The notes under the pieces: model-generated
Told to the model about the DNA's origin: nothing
The model's database searches: none
Seen by the model: only the letters and a program-made list of their open reading frames with translations
Origin: Halosimplex litoreum
GTDB lineage: Archaea > Halobacteriota > Halobacteria > Halobacteriales > Haloarculaceae
Direction of reading: 5' to 3'
DNA length: 64,000 nt
Assembly: GCF_016065055.1 (NCBI RefSeq)
Contig: NZ_CP065856.1
Location: 2,541,836-2,605,835 of the forward strand
Made by a program: the position numbers and the translations under genes
Shown here: one piece after another, positions 54,979 through 63,105 of the stretch
Numbering within the stretch: position 1 is the stretch's first letter
Layout of the letters: each line of letters opens with the position of its first letter

Positions 54979-55905
54979 ATGTGTGCTGACACCCTCGGCC
55001 TCTCGAGACTCCGCCGGGACGCCTACACCGGGCCGAACCGTTGCTGGCCGTGTACGGCCCTGAACGTGGCGATCCTCGCGGTCGCGGCGGTCGCGGTGGG
55101 CTGGGCGAGTGTCGCCCTCGTCGGCGTCGCGGTGGCCGTCGCCGGTCTCGCGGCGGTCTGGCTTCGAGGGTATCTCGTCCCGTACACCCCCCGGGTCACC
55201 GGTCGGGTCCTGCCCGCACTTCCCGGTGACCGGTTCGGCCACGCGACCCCCTCAGGGGCGCCGAGCGGAACTGCCGCGACGGACGGTGGGGACAGCGACC
55301 AGTCGGATCCCGAGACGACGCCTGCCGTGTCCGGCCAGGGCGTCTCCGCGGGGTCCACCGACGGGGCGGCCGGGGCCGCCGTCGTCGAGGAACTCCTCGC
55401 TGCGGACGTCCTGGTCGACGACGGGACGGCGCTGGCGCTGGCCCCAGCGTTCCACGACGCCTGGCGCGCGACGGTCGTCGACAGTCGCGAGACGGAGTCG
55501 AGCCCCGAGAAGCTCGCTACCGGCCTGAGAGCGGTGATACCCTGGGTAGCCGACGCCTCTGTCGTGACCGACGACGGTCGACAGTGGATACAGCTCACCG
55601 ACGCGGACGAACGGATCGCCGCCGAGACGTGGCTGTCGCTCCCCGCCGCCGCGGCCGACTTGACCGCCGTCCAGACCCTCGCCGACCGGACCGACCTCAC
55701 CCCGAGTCAGCGGACGCTGGCCGCACCGCCGCTGCGTCAGTTCCTCGAGCGGTGCCCGCGATGCGATGCCGACCTCGACGTCTCCTCGCCACGGGCCTGC
55801 TGTGGGAGCCCCCGGTACGTCGCCGACGGGATCGAGGCAGTCCTCGCCTGTCCCGACTGCGACGAACTCGTCACCGTCTTCGAGGCCGACCCCGACGCCG
55901 AGTGA
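54979..55905 (+). CDS. Uncharacterised membrane protein with C-terminal zinc ribbon
   Basis: A 308-residue protein: CWPCTALN followed by two hydrophobic helices (about 30-62), a Ser/Gly/Thr-rich linker (about 90-130), a soluble middle region, and a C-terminal zinc-ribbon pattern (CPRCDADLDV and ACPDCDELV). It begins seven bases after the ATPase stop, so it is co-transcribed with an importer component. No function is recognised. It may be specific to haloarchaea. Confidence 0.75.
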   Translation: MCADTLGLSRLRRDAYTGPNRCWPCTALNVAILAVAAVAVGWASVALVGVAVAVAGLAAVWLRGYLVPYTPRVTGRVLPALPGDRFGHATPSGAPSGTAATDGGDSDQSDPETTPAVSGQGVSAGSTDGAAGAAVVEELLAADVLVDDGTALALAPAFHDAWRATVVDSRETESSPEKLATGLRAVIPWVADASVVTDDGRQWIQLTDADERIAAETWLSLPAAAADLTAVQTLADRTDLTPSQRTLAAPPLRQFLERCPRCDADLDVSSPRACCGSPRYVADGIEAVLACPDCDELVTVFEADPDAE

Positions 55906-56030
55906 CCTGGCGGAGCACTGCCCGCAGTCCGTGTTTCACTGCACCCAGTCCATCAGCGACTGCGGTGAACGGGATCGGACCCGGTAGTCAGGACGCTTCG
56001 ACCGGCCGATCCGGGTGAGTATGCGAAACT

Positions 56031-56040
56031 ATTATATATT
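56031..56040 (+). promoter_or_regulatory. TATA-like element of the second binding-protein gene
   Basis: ATTATATATT, about 26 bases before the first candidate ATG (56058) and 40 before the second (56073). Confidence 0.55.
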
Positions 56041-56072
56041 TTGGGGGCGAGCGGTGTATGTGTGTCTTTCAC

Positions 56073-57572
56073 ATGACCGATGAGAGTTCAACCAGTGGTC
56101 GTTCGATCGACCGACGGCGATTTATCAGGGCAGTGGGCGCTACAGGTGTCGCGGGCGGCTTAGCCGGTTGTTCGGGTAACGGCGACGGTGGCGACGGCGG
56201 TAGCGGCGACGGTTCGACCGGGACGTCGACGAGTGGCGGTGGCGGCAGTTCCGGTGGGACGACCGTCGAGATGATCGCTCACGACGAGTGGGCGAACGTG
56301 CAGCAGGAGGTCAACGACCTGCTCCACAAGTACGGGATGTCGGAGGACATCACCATCGAGATGAACACCGTCGGGCAGACGACCGACGACCAGCAGTCCC
56401 AGTACCGCCAGTGGCTCTCCGCGGGTCGGACGACCCCGGACATCATGATCTTCGACAGCGGGTGGACGATCCCGTTCCTCGTCCGTGACCAGTTACTCAA
56501 CCTGGAGGAGGCGCTCCCCCAAGACCTGCTGGACCGCGTCCACAACGACTACTTCCAGGCCAGCGTCAACTCCGCGACCGGCCCGAACGGGGACCTCTAC
56601 GCGTTCCCGATCTACCCGGACTTCCCGACCATCCAGTACCGCAAGGACCTGGTCCAGGACGCCGGATACGACTGGGAGCAGTACGCGACCGACCCGATGA
56701 CCTGGGAGCAGTTCTCGGCCGAGCTCAAGGACGTCTACCAGCAGTCCGACGTCGAGTACGGGTTCAACACCCAGCACATCGCGGCCGAACAGCTCTCGTG
56801 TTGCGTGTTCAACGAGTACCTGACCACCTACGGTGGTGCCTTCTTCGGTAACCCCGAAGAGAACCTCTACCAGAACATCGGCGAGCGACCGGTCACCGTC
56901 GACGAGGAGCCGGTGATCAAGTCCCTGGAGATGGCCCGGACGCTCGTCCACGGCAACGACGCGTCTCACACGCTGGACAACATCGCGGGCAACATCTCCC
57001 CGGAAGCGGTCGCCCAGTGGGACGTCGAGGGTGCCCGTGCGCCCTTTACCAGCGGCAACGCGGTCGCGCTGCGCAACTGGCCGTACTCGATCGCGATCAG
57101 CGGATCCGAGGACAACCTCGGCGAGACCCAGGGCGTCATGCCGATGCCCTACGGCGTCCCCGAGGGCGAGGGCAACTACCCGGGGACCGGCGGGTCGACC
57201 GCGGCACTGGGTGGCTGGCACGTCGGTGTCAACCCCAACTCCGAGAAGGTCGACTCTGTCGTCTCGATGCTTCAGGCGATGCAGAAACCCGGCTTCATGA
57301 AAGAGAACTTCGGCCTCACCGGATGGATGCCGCCGGTCCAGGAGGTGTTGGCCGACTCGACGGACGTCCCGATCATGGGTCGATACGTCGACTCGCTGGC
57401 CTACGCCGGCGAGCACTCTATCGCGCGACCGGTGACCGTCCTCTGGCCACAGGAGGCCGACGCCATCGAGCAGTCCGCCAACTCGGCGCTTCAGAGCGGC
57501 GGCAACCCCACCGAGGAGATGAACCAGCTCGCCGACCGCCTCACCGCTATCGAGAACAACTTCGAGGGCTGA
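56073..57572 (+). CDS. Sugar ABC transporter substrate-binding protein, Tat lipoprotein (second system)
   Basis: 499 residues from ATG 56073, or 504 from ATG 56058 (the upstream version is compatible with the TATA position). It has a twin-arginine signal DRRRFIRAVGATG, lipobox LAGC, a long Gly/Asp/Ser linker, and a solute-binding domain with an extracellular_solute-binding type 1 look (COG1653): VRDQLLNLEEALPQDL, IYPDFPTIQYRKDL, GGSTAALGGWHVGVNP. It delivers an oligosaccharide to the two permeases immediately downstream. Confidence 0.9.
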   Translation: MTDESSTSGRSIDRRRFIRAVGATGVAGGLAGCSGNGDGGDGGSGDGSTGTSTSGGGGSSGGTTVEMIAHDEWANVQQEVNDLLHKYGMSEDITIEMNTVGQTTDDQQSQYRQWLSAGRTTPDIMIFDSGWTIPFLVRDQLLNLEEALPQDLLDRVHNDYFQASVNSATGPNGDLYAFPIYPDFPTIQYRKDLVQDAGYDWEQYATDPMTWEQFSAELKDVYQQSDVEYGFNTQHIAAEQLSCCVFNEYLTTYGGAFFGNPEENLYQNIGERPVTVDEEPVIKSLEMARTLVHGNDASHTLDNIAGNISPEAVAQWDVEGARAPFTSGNAVALRNWPYSIAISGSEDNLGETQGVMPMPYGVPEGEGNYPGTGGSTAALGGWHVGVNPNSEKVDSVVSMLQAMQKPGFMKENFGLTGWMPPVQEVLADSTDVPIMGRYVDSLAYAGEHSIARPVTVLWPQEADAIEQSANSALQSGGNPTEEMNQLADRLTAIENNFEG

Positions 57573-57573
57573 T

Positions 57574-58557
57574 ATGGCCACGGAAACGAACGCACGGACC
57601 ACTCGATCGCCGCTCAGGGTCGACCTCGCCCTGTTGAATCGGGTCGAGCGACTCAGCGACACACAGTTCGTCTACTTGATGCTGACGCCGGTGCTCGTCC
57701 TGCTCGGGGCGATGGCAATCTGGCCGCTCGTCGATACGTTCCAGATGTCTCTGCACGCGGACAACATCATCAGTTCGGACGCGACCGGCGAGTTCGTCGG
57801 CTTCGAGAACTACGTCGGGATGCTCACCGGCCAGACCAACGCCCTGCTCCCGCGGCCGTTTCTCGACCTGTCGACGCCGTTGACCAGCGCCGTCTCCGTG
57901 ACGGTGCTGTTCACCGGGATCGCCGTCGGGATCGAGACGATCCTCGGGTTCGGGATGGCGCTGGTCCTGGACAAGCGGTTCCGGGGTCGACGTTGGGTCC
58001 GTGTCGCGCTCATCCTGCCGTGGGCGGTCCCTATCGTCATCCAGGGGATGATCTACTACCTGATCTTCACCCCGGGCGTCGGCTTCGCGGTCGACCCGCT
58101 CCAGAGTCTCGGACTCATCTCCGGGGCGCCCCTCGCCGATTCGTGGTCGTCGCTGGTCATCGTGATCGCCGCCGACATCTGGAAGCAGTCGGCGTTCATG
58201 GCGCTGTTGATCCTCGCGGGCCTCCAGAGTATCGACCGCGACCTCTACAACGTCGCGAAGGTCACCGGGGCCTCGAAACTCCAGGAGTTCTGGACGATCA
58301 CCTTCCCGCTCGTCCTCCCGACGCTTCTGATCGCCTTGCTCTTTCGGACCATCGCGGCGCTGAAAGTGTACGGCACGGTCGTGACGGTCACCAACTGTAA
58401 CACGCTCCCGACGCTGACGTGTCTGGTCGTCACCACCTGGAACGCCAACCGATACGCCTCTGCGGCGACCATCGCGTTCATCATGGCCGCGGTCATCGCC
58501 ATCGCGCTCATCGGCTACCTCTGGAAGCTCAGAGACCTCGAGTACGGGGGGATCTGA
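57574..58557 (+). CDS. Sugar ABC transporter permease (LacF/UgpA type, second system)
   Basis: A 327-residue, six-helix protein. Helix 1 is YLMLTPVLVLLGAMAIWPLV, and the EAA-type loop is LYNVAKVTGASKLQEFWTITFPLVLP. It starts one base after the binding-protein stop and ends one base before the next permease, so the three are one operon. Confidence 0.92.
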   Translation: MATETNARTTRSPLRVDLALLNRVERLSDTQFVYLMLTPVLVLLGAMAIWPLVDTFQMSLHADNIISSDATGEFVGFENYVGMLTGQTNALLPRPFLDLSTPLTSAVSVTVLFTGIAVGIETILGFGMALVLDKRFRGRRWVRVALILPWAVPIVIQGMIYYLIFTPGVGFAVDPLQSLGLISGAPLADSWSSLVIVIAADIWKQSAFMALLILAGLQSIDRDLYNVAKVTGASKLQEFWTITFPLVLPTLLIALLFRTIAALKVYGTVVTVTNCNTLPTLTCLVVTTWNANRYASAATIAFIMAAVIAIALIGYLWKLRDLEYGGI

Positions 58558-58558
58558 G

Positions 58559-59503
58559 ATGGCGAAATCTACCGGCCAGGCGACGGCCGACTCCGAGCCC
58601 TCGAACGCCATCGAGGGCCTCGCTCGACGCATGGTCCAGAAACCGCAGTCGGTCTATCAGGTCCTGTTCTACGTCGTGACCGGCTTCTTCCTGCTGATGT
58701 CGCTGTTCCCGTTCTACTGGCTGATGGTGCTCTCGCTCACGCCACAGAACAGCATCTCCGGGATGGGCGCATTCTTGCCGAACGGGTTCAACCCCGGAGT
58801 GTACCTGACCGTCTTCGAGACCGTCCCGTTCCACCTATTTATCTTCAACAGCGTCCTCATCGCGGCGCTGACGACGGTCGTCGTCCTGCTGATCGGGAGT
58901 ATCGGCGGGTACGTCTTCGGCCGCTACGAGTTCCCCGGGCGGACGCCCCTGATGCTGGGCGTACTCGTCATCTCGTATTTCCCGCCGGCGGCGTTCCTGA
59001 TCCCCCTCTTCCAGCTGTTCACGGCGAACGTCGATCTCTTCGGAATCGCCTTCGAGTACCCGCAGATCTACAACACGCCGGGGGCCGTCGTGCTTCCGCT
59101 GAGCGCACTGATCATGCCGCTCGTGATCTTCATCCTGGCGACGTTCTACGGGCAGATCCCCGACGGGCTAGAAGACGCAGCCCGCATCGAGGGGTCGACC
59201 CGGGTCGGCGCACTGTTCAAGGTGATCATGCCGCTGTCGGCGCCCGGCGTCGCGACGGCGGGCATCCTGACCTTCATCATCACCTACAACGAGTTCTTCT
59301 TCTCGTTCCTGATGCTGGAGGGCAACCCCCAGGACTGGGGCGTCCTGCTCCACGGGGTGTTCCGCTTCCAGGGGACGCGCTCGCAGGCGTACAACCTGAT
59401 GGCGGCGGCGAGCATCGTCGGCGTCGTGCCGATGGCCGCGCTGGTCGCGCTCGCACAGGACAAGATCGTCAGTGGCCTCACCCAGGGCGCGCTCAAAGAG
59501 TAG
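58559..59503 (+). CDS. Sugar ABC transporter permease (LacG/UgpE type, second system)
   Basis: A 314-residue, six-helix permease with EAA loop LEDAARIEGSTRVGALFKVIMPLSAPG. Long stretches of its DNA are nearly identical to the orphan permease at 61021-61950, synonymous sites included. A T7 run follows 20 bases after the stop. Confidence 0.92.
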   Translation: MAKSTGQATADSEPSNAIEGLARRMVQKPQSVYQVLFYVVTGFFLLMSLFPFYWLMVLSLTPQNSISGMGAFLPNGFNPGVYLTVFETVPFHLFIFNSVLIAALTTVVVLLIGSIGGYVFGRYEFPGRTPLMLGVLVISYFPPAAFLIPLFQLFTANVDLFGIAFEYPQIYNTPGAVVLPLSALIMPLVIFILATFYGQIPDGLEDAARIEGSTRVGALFKVIMPLSAPGVATAGILTFIITYNEFFFSFLMLEGNPQDWGVLLHGVFRFQGTRSQAYNLMAAASIVGVVPMAALVALAQDKIVSGLTQGALKE

Positions 59504-59523
59504 CGTCCGCCACGGGCGACAGC

Positions 59524-59530
59524 TTTTTTT
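59524..59530 (+). terminator. Poly-T terminator of the importer operon
   Basis: Seven consecutive T residues in GC-rich sequence, about 20 bases after the permease stop, the usual form of archaeal intrinsic termination. Confidence 0.55.
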
Positions 59531-59667
59531 CCCGCTCGCTCCTCGTCAACGATACGCATGCGTTACGCGACACTCGAACCCGCCCGCCCCGCGGCGTCAC
59601 GTGAGCACTCCTCGACTGTCGCCGCCCGGGACAGCGCGGCCGTCGCTGTCTCTGGGGAGGGTACACG

Positions 59668-59877
59668 ATGAGTTCCAACGGGGTGATCCTGTACTTCGCG
59701 TTCGGGACGCTCCTGTTTTTCTTCTGGGTCTACGGGATCGTCTCGTTCATCTCGGACCTGCGTCGTCAGATCATCCCCTGGATCCGCGTCCAGTGGCGAA
59801 AGCGGCGCGACGACGAGCCGAACGACCGCGAGACCGAGCGGCTCTCGGAACTCTACGGCGACCCCGACGACGAGTGA
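59668..59877 (+). CDS. Small single-pass membrane protein, unknown
   Basis: 69 residues with one hydrophobic helix (ILYFAFGTLLFFFWVYGIVSFI, about 7-28) followed by a charged tail (VQWRKRRDDEPNDRETERL). GGAGGG lies about 10 bases before the ATG, so it is probably a real gene. It lies between the importer and the isomerase and may be an accessory. Not recognised. Confidence 0.6.
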   Translation: MSSNGVILYFAFGTLLFFFWVYGIVSFISDLRRQIIPWIRVQWRKRRDDEPNDRETERLSELYGDPDDE

Positions 59878-59994
59878 CGCTCCACCGCTCCCCCTCCGAG
59901 CGCCCCGTTCCGGACGCCACCCCCGTTCGTCGCCGCTGGCGATCGTCCCGGCTCGGAGAAAGAATTATATACTCCTCTTGGGAAGGTGATCTGT

Positions 59995-60960
59995 ATGCAA
60001 GTCGGAGTGCTCACAGTCCTGCTCGGAGACCAGCCACTCGAAGACGCGGTCGAATACCTCGACGAGATCGGCGTCGAGGCAGTCGAACTCGCCTGCGGCG
60101 GGTACGTCGGCGACGACCATCTCCCGACACAGGACGTCCTCGACGACGAGGACGCCCAGTCGGAGCTGCTCGCTGTGCTCGACGACCACGGCATGGATCT
60201 GGCCGCGCTGGCGACCCACAACAACCCGATCCATCCCGACGAGGAGCAGGCCGAAGCCGACGACACACAGTTCCGCGACGCTATCGCCCTGGCCGACCAG
60301 CTCGGCGTCGACACCGTCGTGAACTTCTCGGGACTGCCCGGCGGGTCGCCCACCGCGCAGGTCCCCAACTGGATCACGGCGCCCTGGCCCCCCGACCACG
60401 CAGAGGCCCTGGAGTACCAGTGGGAGGTCGCCATCGACTACTGGTCGGAGATCGCGCCGCTGGCCGAGGAACACGGTGTGGACATCGCCGTCGAGATGCA
60501 CCCGAACATGCTCGTCCACGAGCCCCACGGCCTCCTGAAACTCCGCGAGGCGACGAACGAGCGCATCGGGGCGAACTTCGACCCCTCGCACCTCTACTGG
60601 CAGGACATCTCGATCACCGACGCCATCAGACTACTGGGCGAGCACGACGCGATCCACCACTTCCACGCCAAGGACACGAAAGTCTACGAGGAACAGGCCC
60701 GGACGCGTGGCGTCCTCGACACGCAGTCGTACGGCGACGTCGCCGACCGCGCGTGGAGCTTCCGCTCGGTGGGCTATGGCCACGGCGAACAACACTGGAA
60801 AGACGTCGTCAGTACCCTCCGGATGGTCGGCTACGACGGCGTGCTCTCGATCGAACACGAGGACGCGCTCGCCAGCCCGACCGAGGGGCTGGAGAAGGCG
60901 GTGGACGTGCTCAAGCGGGCGCGATTCGAGGAGACGCCCGGCGACGCCTACTGGGCCTGA
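59995..60960 (+). CDS. TIM-barrel sugar isomerase/epimerase (AP-endonuclease 2 family)
   Basis: A 321-residue protein. ATG 59995 is preceded by both a TATA-like ATTATATA (59965-59972) and GGTGATC. Metal-ligand regions of the xylose-isomerase-like barrel are visible: VEMHPNMLVHEPHG, NFDPSHLYWQ, HFHAKDTKVY and LSIEHED. The family isomerises or epimerises sugars and inositols. With the Gfo/Idh/MocA gene nearby it could form a route for an imported sugar or inositol. Confidence 0.88.
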   Translation: MQVGVLTVLLGDQPLEDAVEYLDEIGVEAVELACGGYVGDDHLPTQDVLDDEDAQSELLAVLDDHGMDLAALATHNNPIHPDEEQAEADDTQFRDAIALADQLGVDTVVNFSGLPGGSPTAQVPNWITAPWPPDHAEALEYQWEVAIDYWSEIAPLAEEHGVDIAVEMHPNMLVHEPHGLLKLREATNERIGANFDPSHLYWQDISITDAIRLLGEHDAIHHFHAKDTKVYEEQARTRGVLDTQSYGDVADRAWSFRSVGYGHGEQHWKDVVSTLRMVGYDGVLSIEHEDALASPTEGLEKAVDVLKRARFEETPGDAYWA

Positions 60961-61020
60961 TCGCCCGCGTACTCGCCGCGAGACGCGTCCTGTGGACGCG
61001 AACCCGGGACCGGTACGGAG

Positions 61021-61950
61021 GTGAGTCCGGTGTCGGAACAGACCACTACCGACGCTGAACCGTCGACGGCGGTCGCGGATCTGGCCCGTCGGATGATCCG
61101 GCGCCCGGGGTCGGTCTACCGCGTGCTGTTCTACGTCGCGACCGGCTTCTTCCTGCTCGTGTCGCTGTTTCCCCTCTACTGGCTGCTGGTGCTTTCGCTC
61201 ACCCCTCTGGGCGCACTCGCCGGTGGCCCCGCGCTCGTCCCGACAGACCTCGAACCGGGGGCGTACCTGCGTCTCTTCGACTCGTTCCCGTTTCACCTGT
61301 ACGTCTTCAACAGCGTCCTCATCGCGGCGCTGACGACGGTCGTCGTCCTGCTGGTCGGGAGTATCGGCGGGTACGTCTTCGGCCGTTACGAGTTCCCCGG
61401 GCGGACGCCCCTGATGCTGGGCGTACTCGTCGTCTCGTATTTCCCGCCGGCGACGTTCGTGATCCCCCTCTTCCAGCTGTTCACGGCGAACGTCCCGCTG
61501 CCCGGGCTGGGCACGGACTACCCGCAACTGTACAACACGCCGGGGGCGGTCGTGTTGCCGCTGTCGGCGCTGCTCATGCCGCTCGCGATCTTCGTCCTCG
61601 CGACGTTTTTCGAGCAGATCCCGGACGGACTCGAGGATGCGGCCCGCATCGAGGGCTCGACTCGTCTCGGCGCGCTCTATCGCGTCGTCGCGCCGCTGTC
61701 GGCGCCCGGCCTCGCGACCGCCGGGGTCCTGACGTTCGTCGTCGTCTACAACGAGTTCTTCTTCTCCTATCTCGTGCTGCGCAGCGAGCCCCAGGAGTGG
61801 GGCGTGCTGCTCCACGGGATGTTTCGGGCGGGCGGAGTCAGCGGCATGGCCGCGGCGAGTATCGTCGGGATCGTGCCGATGGCCGCGCTGGTCGCGCTCG
61901 CACAGGACAGGATCGTCAGTGGCCTCACCCGGGGCGCGCTCAAAGAGTAG
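61021..61950 (+). CDS. Orphan LacG/UgpE-type permease, near-duplicate
   Basis: A 309-residue permease from GTG 61021 (an in-frame GTG at 61030 is also possible). It parallels the permease at 58559-59503 throughout; the block FNSVLIAALTTVVVLLVGSI...FPPATFVIPLFQLFTANV is nearly identical at DNA level. No LacF partner, binding protein or ATPase accompanies it. It may swap into the neighbouring importer with altered specificity or be a recent duplication on the way to loss. The N-terminus and periplasmic loops are the divergent parts. Confidence 0.88.
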   Translation: MSPVSEQTTTDAEPSTAVADLARRMIRRPGSVYRVLFYVATGFFLLVSLFPLYWLLVLSLTPLGALAGGPALVPTDLEPGAYLRLFDSFPFHLYVFNSVLIAALTTVVVLLVGSIGGYVFGRYEFPGRTPLMLGVLVVSYFPPATFVIPLFQLFTANVPLPGLGTDYPQLYNTPGAVVLPLSALLMPLAIFVLATFFEQIPDGLEDAARIEGSTRLGALYRVVAPLSAPGLATAGVLTFVVVYNEFFFSYLVLRSEPQEWGVLLHGMFRAGGVSGMAAASIVGIVPMAALVALAQDRIVSGLTRGALKE

Positions 61951-61981
61951 CGGTCGCACGCCCTGGCGTCGTCCGGGTCGT

Positions 61982-63010
61982 TCAGTAGCGCGCGTTCTCG
62001 GGGAGGTCGACCACGACACGTTCGCCGGCCCTGGCGGACTCGTACGCGGCCTCGATGACGGCGGTCACCCTGATCGCGTCGGTCGGCGTCGCGGGCGGGT
62101 CCTCGCCGGTCTCGACACAGTCCATGAACGCTTCAGCCTTGTTACGCTCGGCGTTGCGGTCGAGCAGTGGCGCGTGCTCGGTGCCTTCGGCGTCGATAGT
62201 CGTGAGCGACCGCCCGCCCCAGCCTCGCCCTTCGACGTAGGCGGCGCCGTCCTCGTCCCAGACGTGGTGGGCTTCGCGAACCGCCGGCGCGTCGCCGAAC
62301 ACCGAGATGTCGGCCGTCGCACCCGATTCGAACTCGACGTGGACGTTCGCGCGCTCGTCGACGCCCTCGTCCCAGTAGGTCATGTCGGCGGTGACGGTGA
62401 CGGGGTTGAGGCCGGTGACCCACAGGAGCGCGTCGACGACGTGGCGACCGGTGTCGACGAGGAAACCACCGCCGCTGAGGTCGGTGTTCGTCCGCCAGGA
62501 CCCACCGAAGGACTCGAACCACGGCTGGGTGATCTCCGCAGTGACCCAGTCGATCTCGGGTCCGTCGGCGCCGTAGCGCTCCCGAGCACGACGGAACGCG
62601 CTGTCCTGGTGGCGCTGGAACCCGACCATGAGGACGAGGTCCGCCTCGGCCGCGCGGTCACGCAGTTCGACCGCCTGTTCGACCTCGAGGACGAGCGGCT
62701 TCTCGCAGAGGACGTGCAGGCCGCGGTCGAGCGCGCTGCTCACCTGTTCGTAGTGGAGCTCGTGGGGCGTCGTGATGACGACGCCGTCCAGTGCCTCTTC
62801 GTCGAGCATCGCCTCGTAATCGGCGTACCGTGACGCGTCCGGGACGGCCAGGGCGTCCCCACCCTCGTCTCTCGCCGCGTCGCTGACGTCCGTGATCGCC
62901 GTCACACTGGCGTCCGGTCGTGCCATGAACTGTCCGCCGATGGCTCGACCCAGCAGGCCGACACCGACGATTCCGATACTCAATACCTGTGACTCCTCTG
63001 TCGCGGGCAT
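61982..63010 (-). CDS. Gfo/Idh/MocA-family oxidoreductase
   Basis: A 342-residue protein: an N-terminal Rossmann fold (IGIVGVGLLGRAIGG, about 12-26), the CEKPL motif (HVLCEKPLVLEVEQ) near 95, and a C-terminal alpha/beta domain with GGFLVDTGRHVVDALLW. NAD(P)-dependent sugar or cyclitol dehydrogenases of this family act next to isomerases such as the upstream gene. It is convergent with the permease and in line with the GH127 gene. Confidence 0.9.
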   Translation of the reverse strand: MPATEESQVLSIGIVGVGLLGRAIGGQFMARPDASVTAITDVSDAARDEGGDALAVPDASRYADYEAMLDEEALDGVVITTPHELHYEQVSSALDRGLHVLCEKPLVLEVEQAVELRDRAAEADLVLMVGFQRHQDSAFRRARERYGADGPEIDWVTAEITQPWFESFGGSWRTNTDLSGGGFLVDTGRHVVDALLWVTGLNPVTVTADMTYWDEGVDERANVHVEFESGATADISVFGDAPAVREAHHVWDEDGAAYVEGRGWGGRSLTTIDAEGTEHAPLLDRNAERNKAEAFMDCVETGEDPPATPTDAIRVTAVIEAAYESARAGERVVVDLPENARY

Positions 63011-63105
63011 ACTCGGTAATCGATCGACGGTGACAAAAAGCTACGGGTCCGCTGTCGGCGAGCGCCGGGGCTCCGCCGGTCCGGTGGCGGACGGCGTCGC
63101 CGCGG

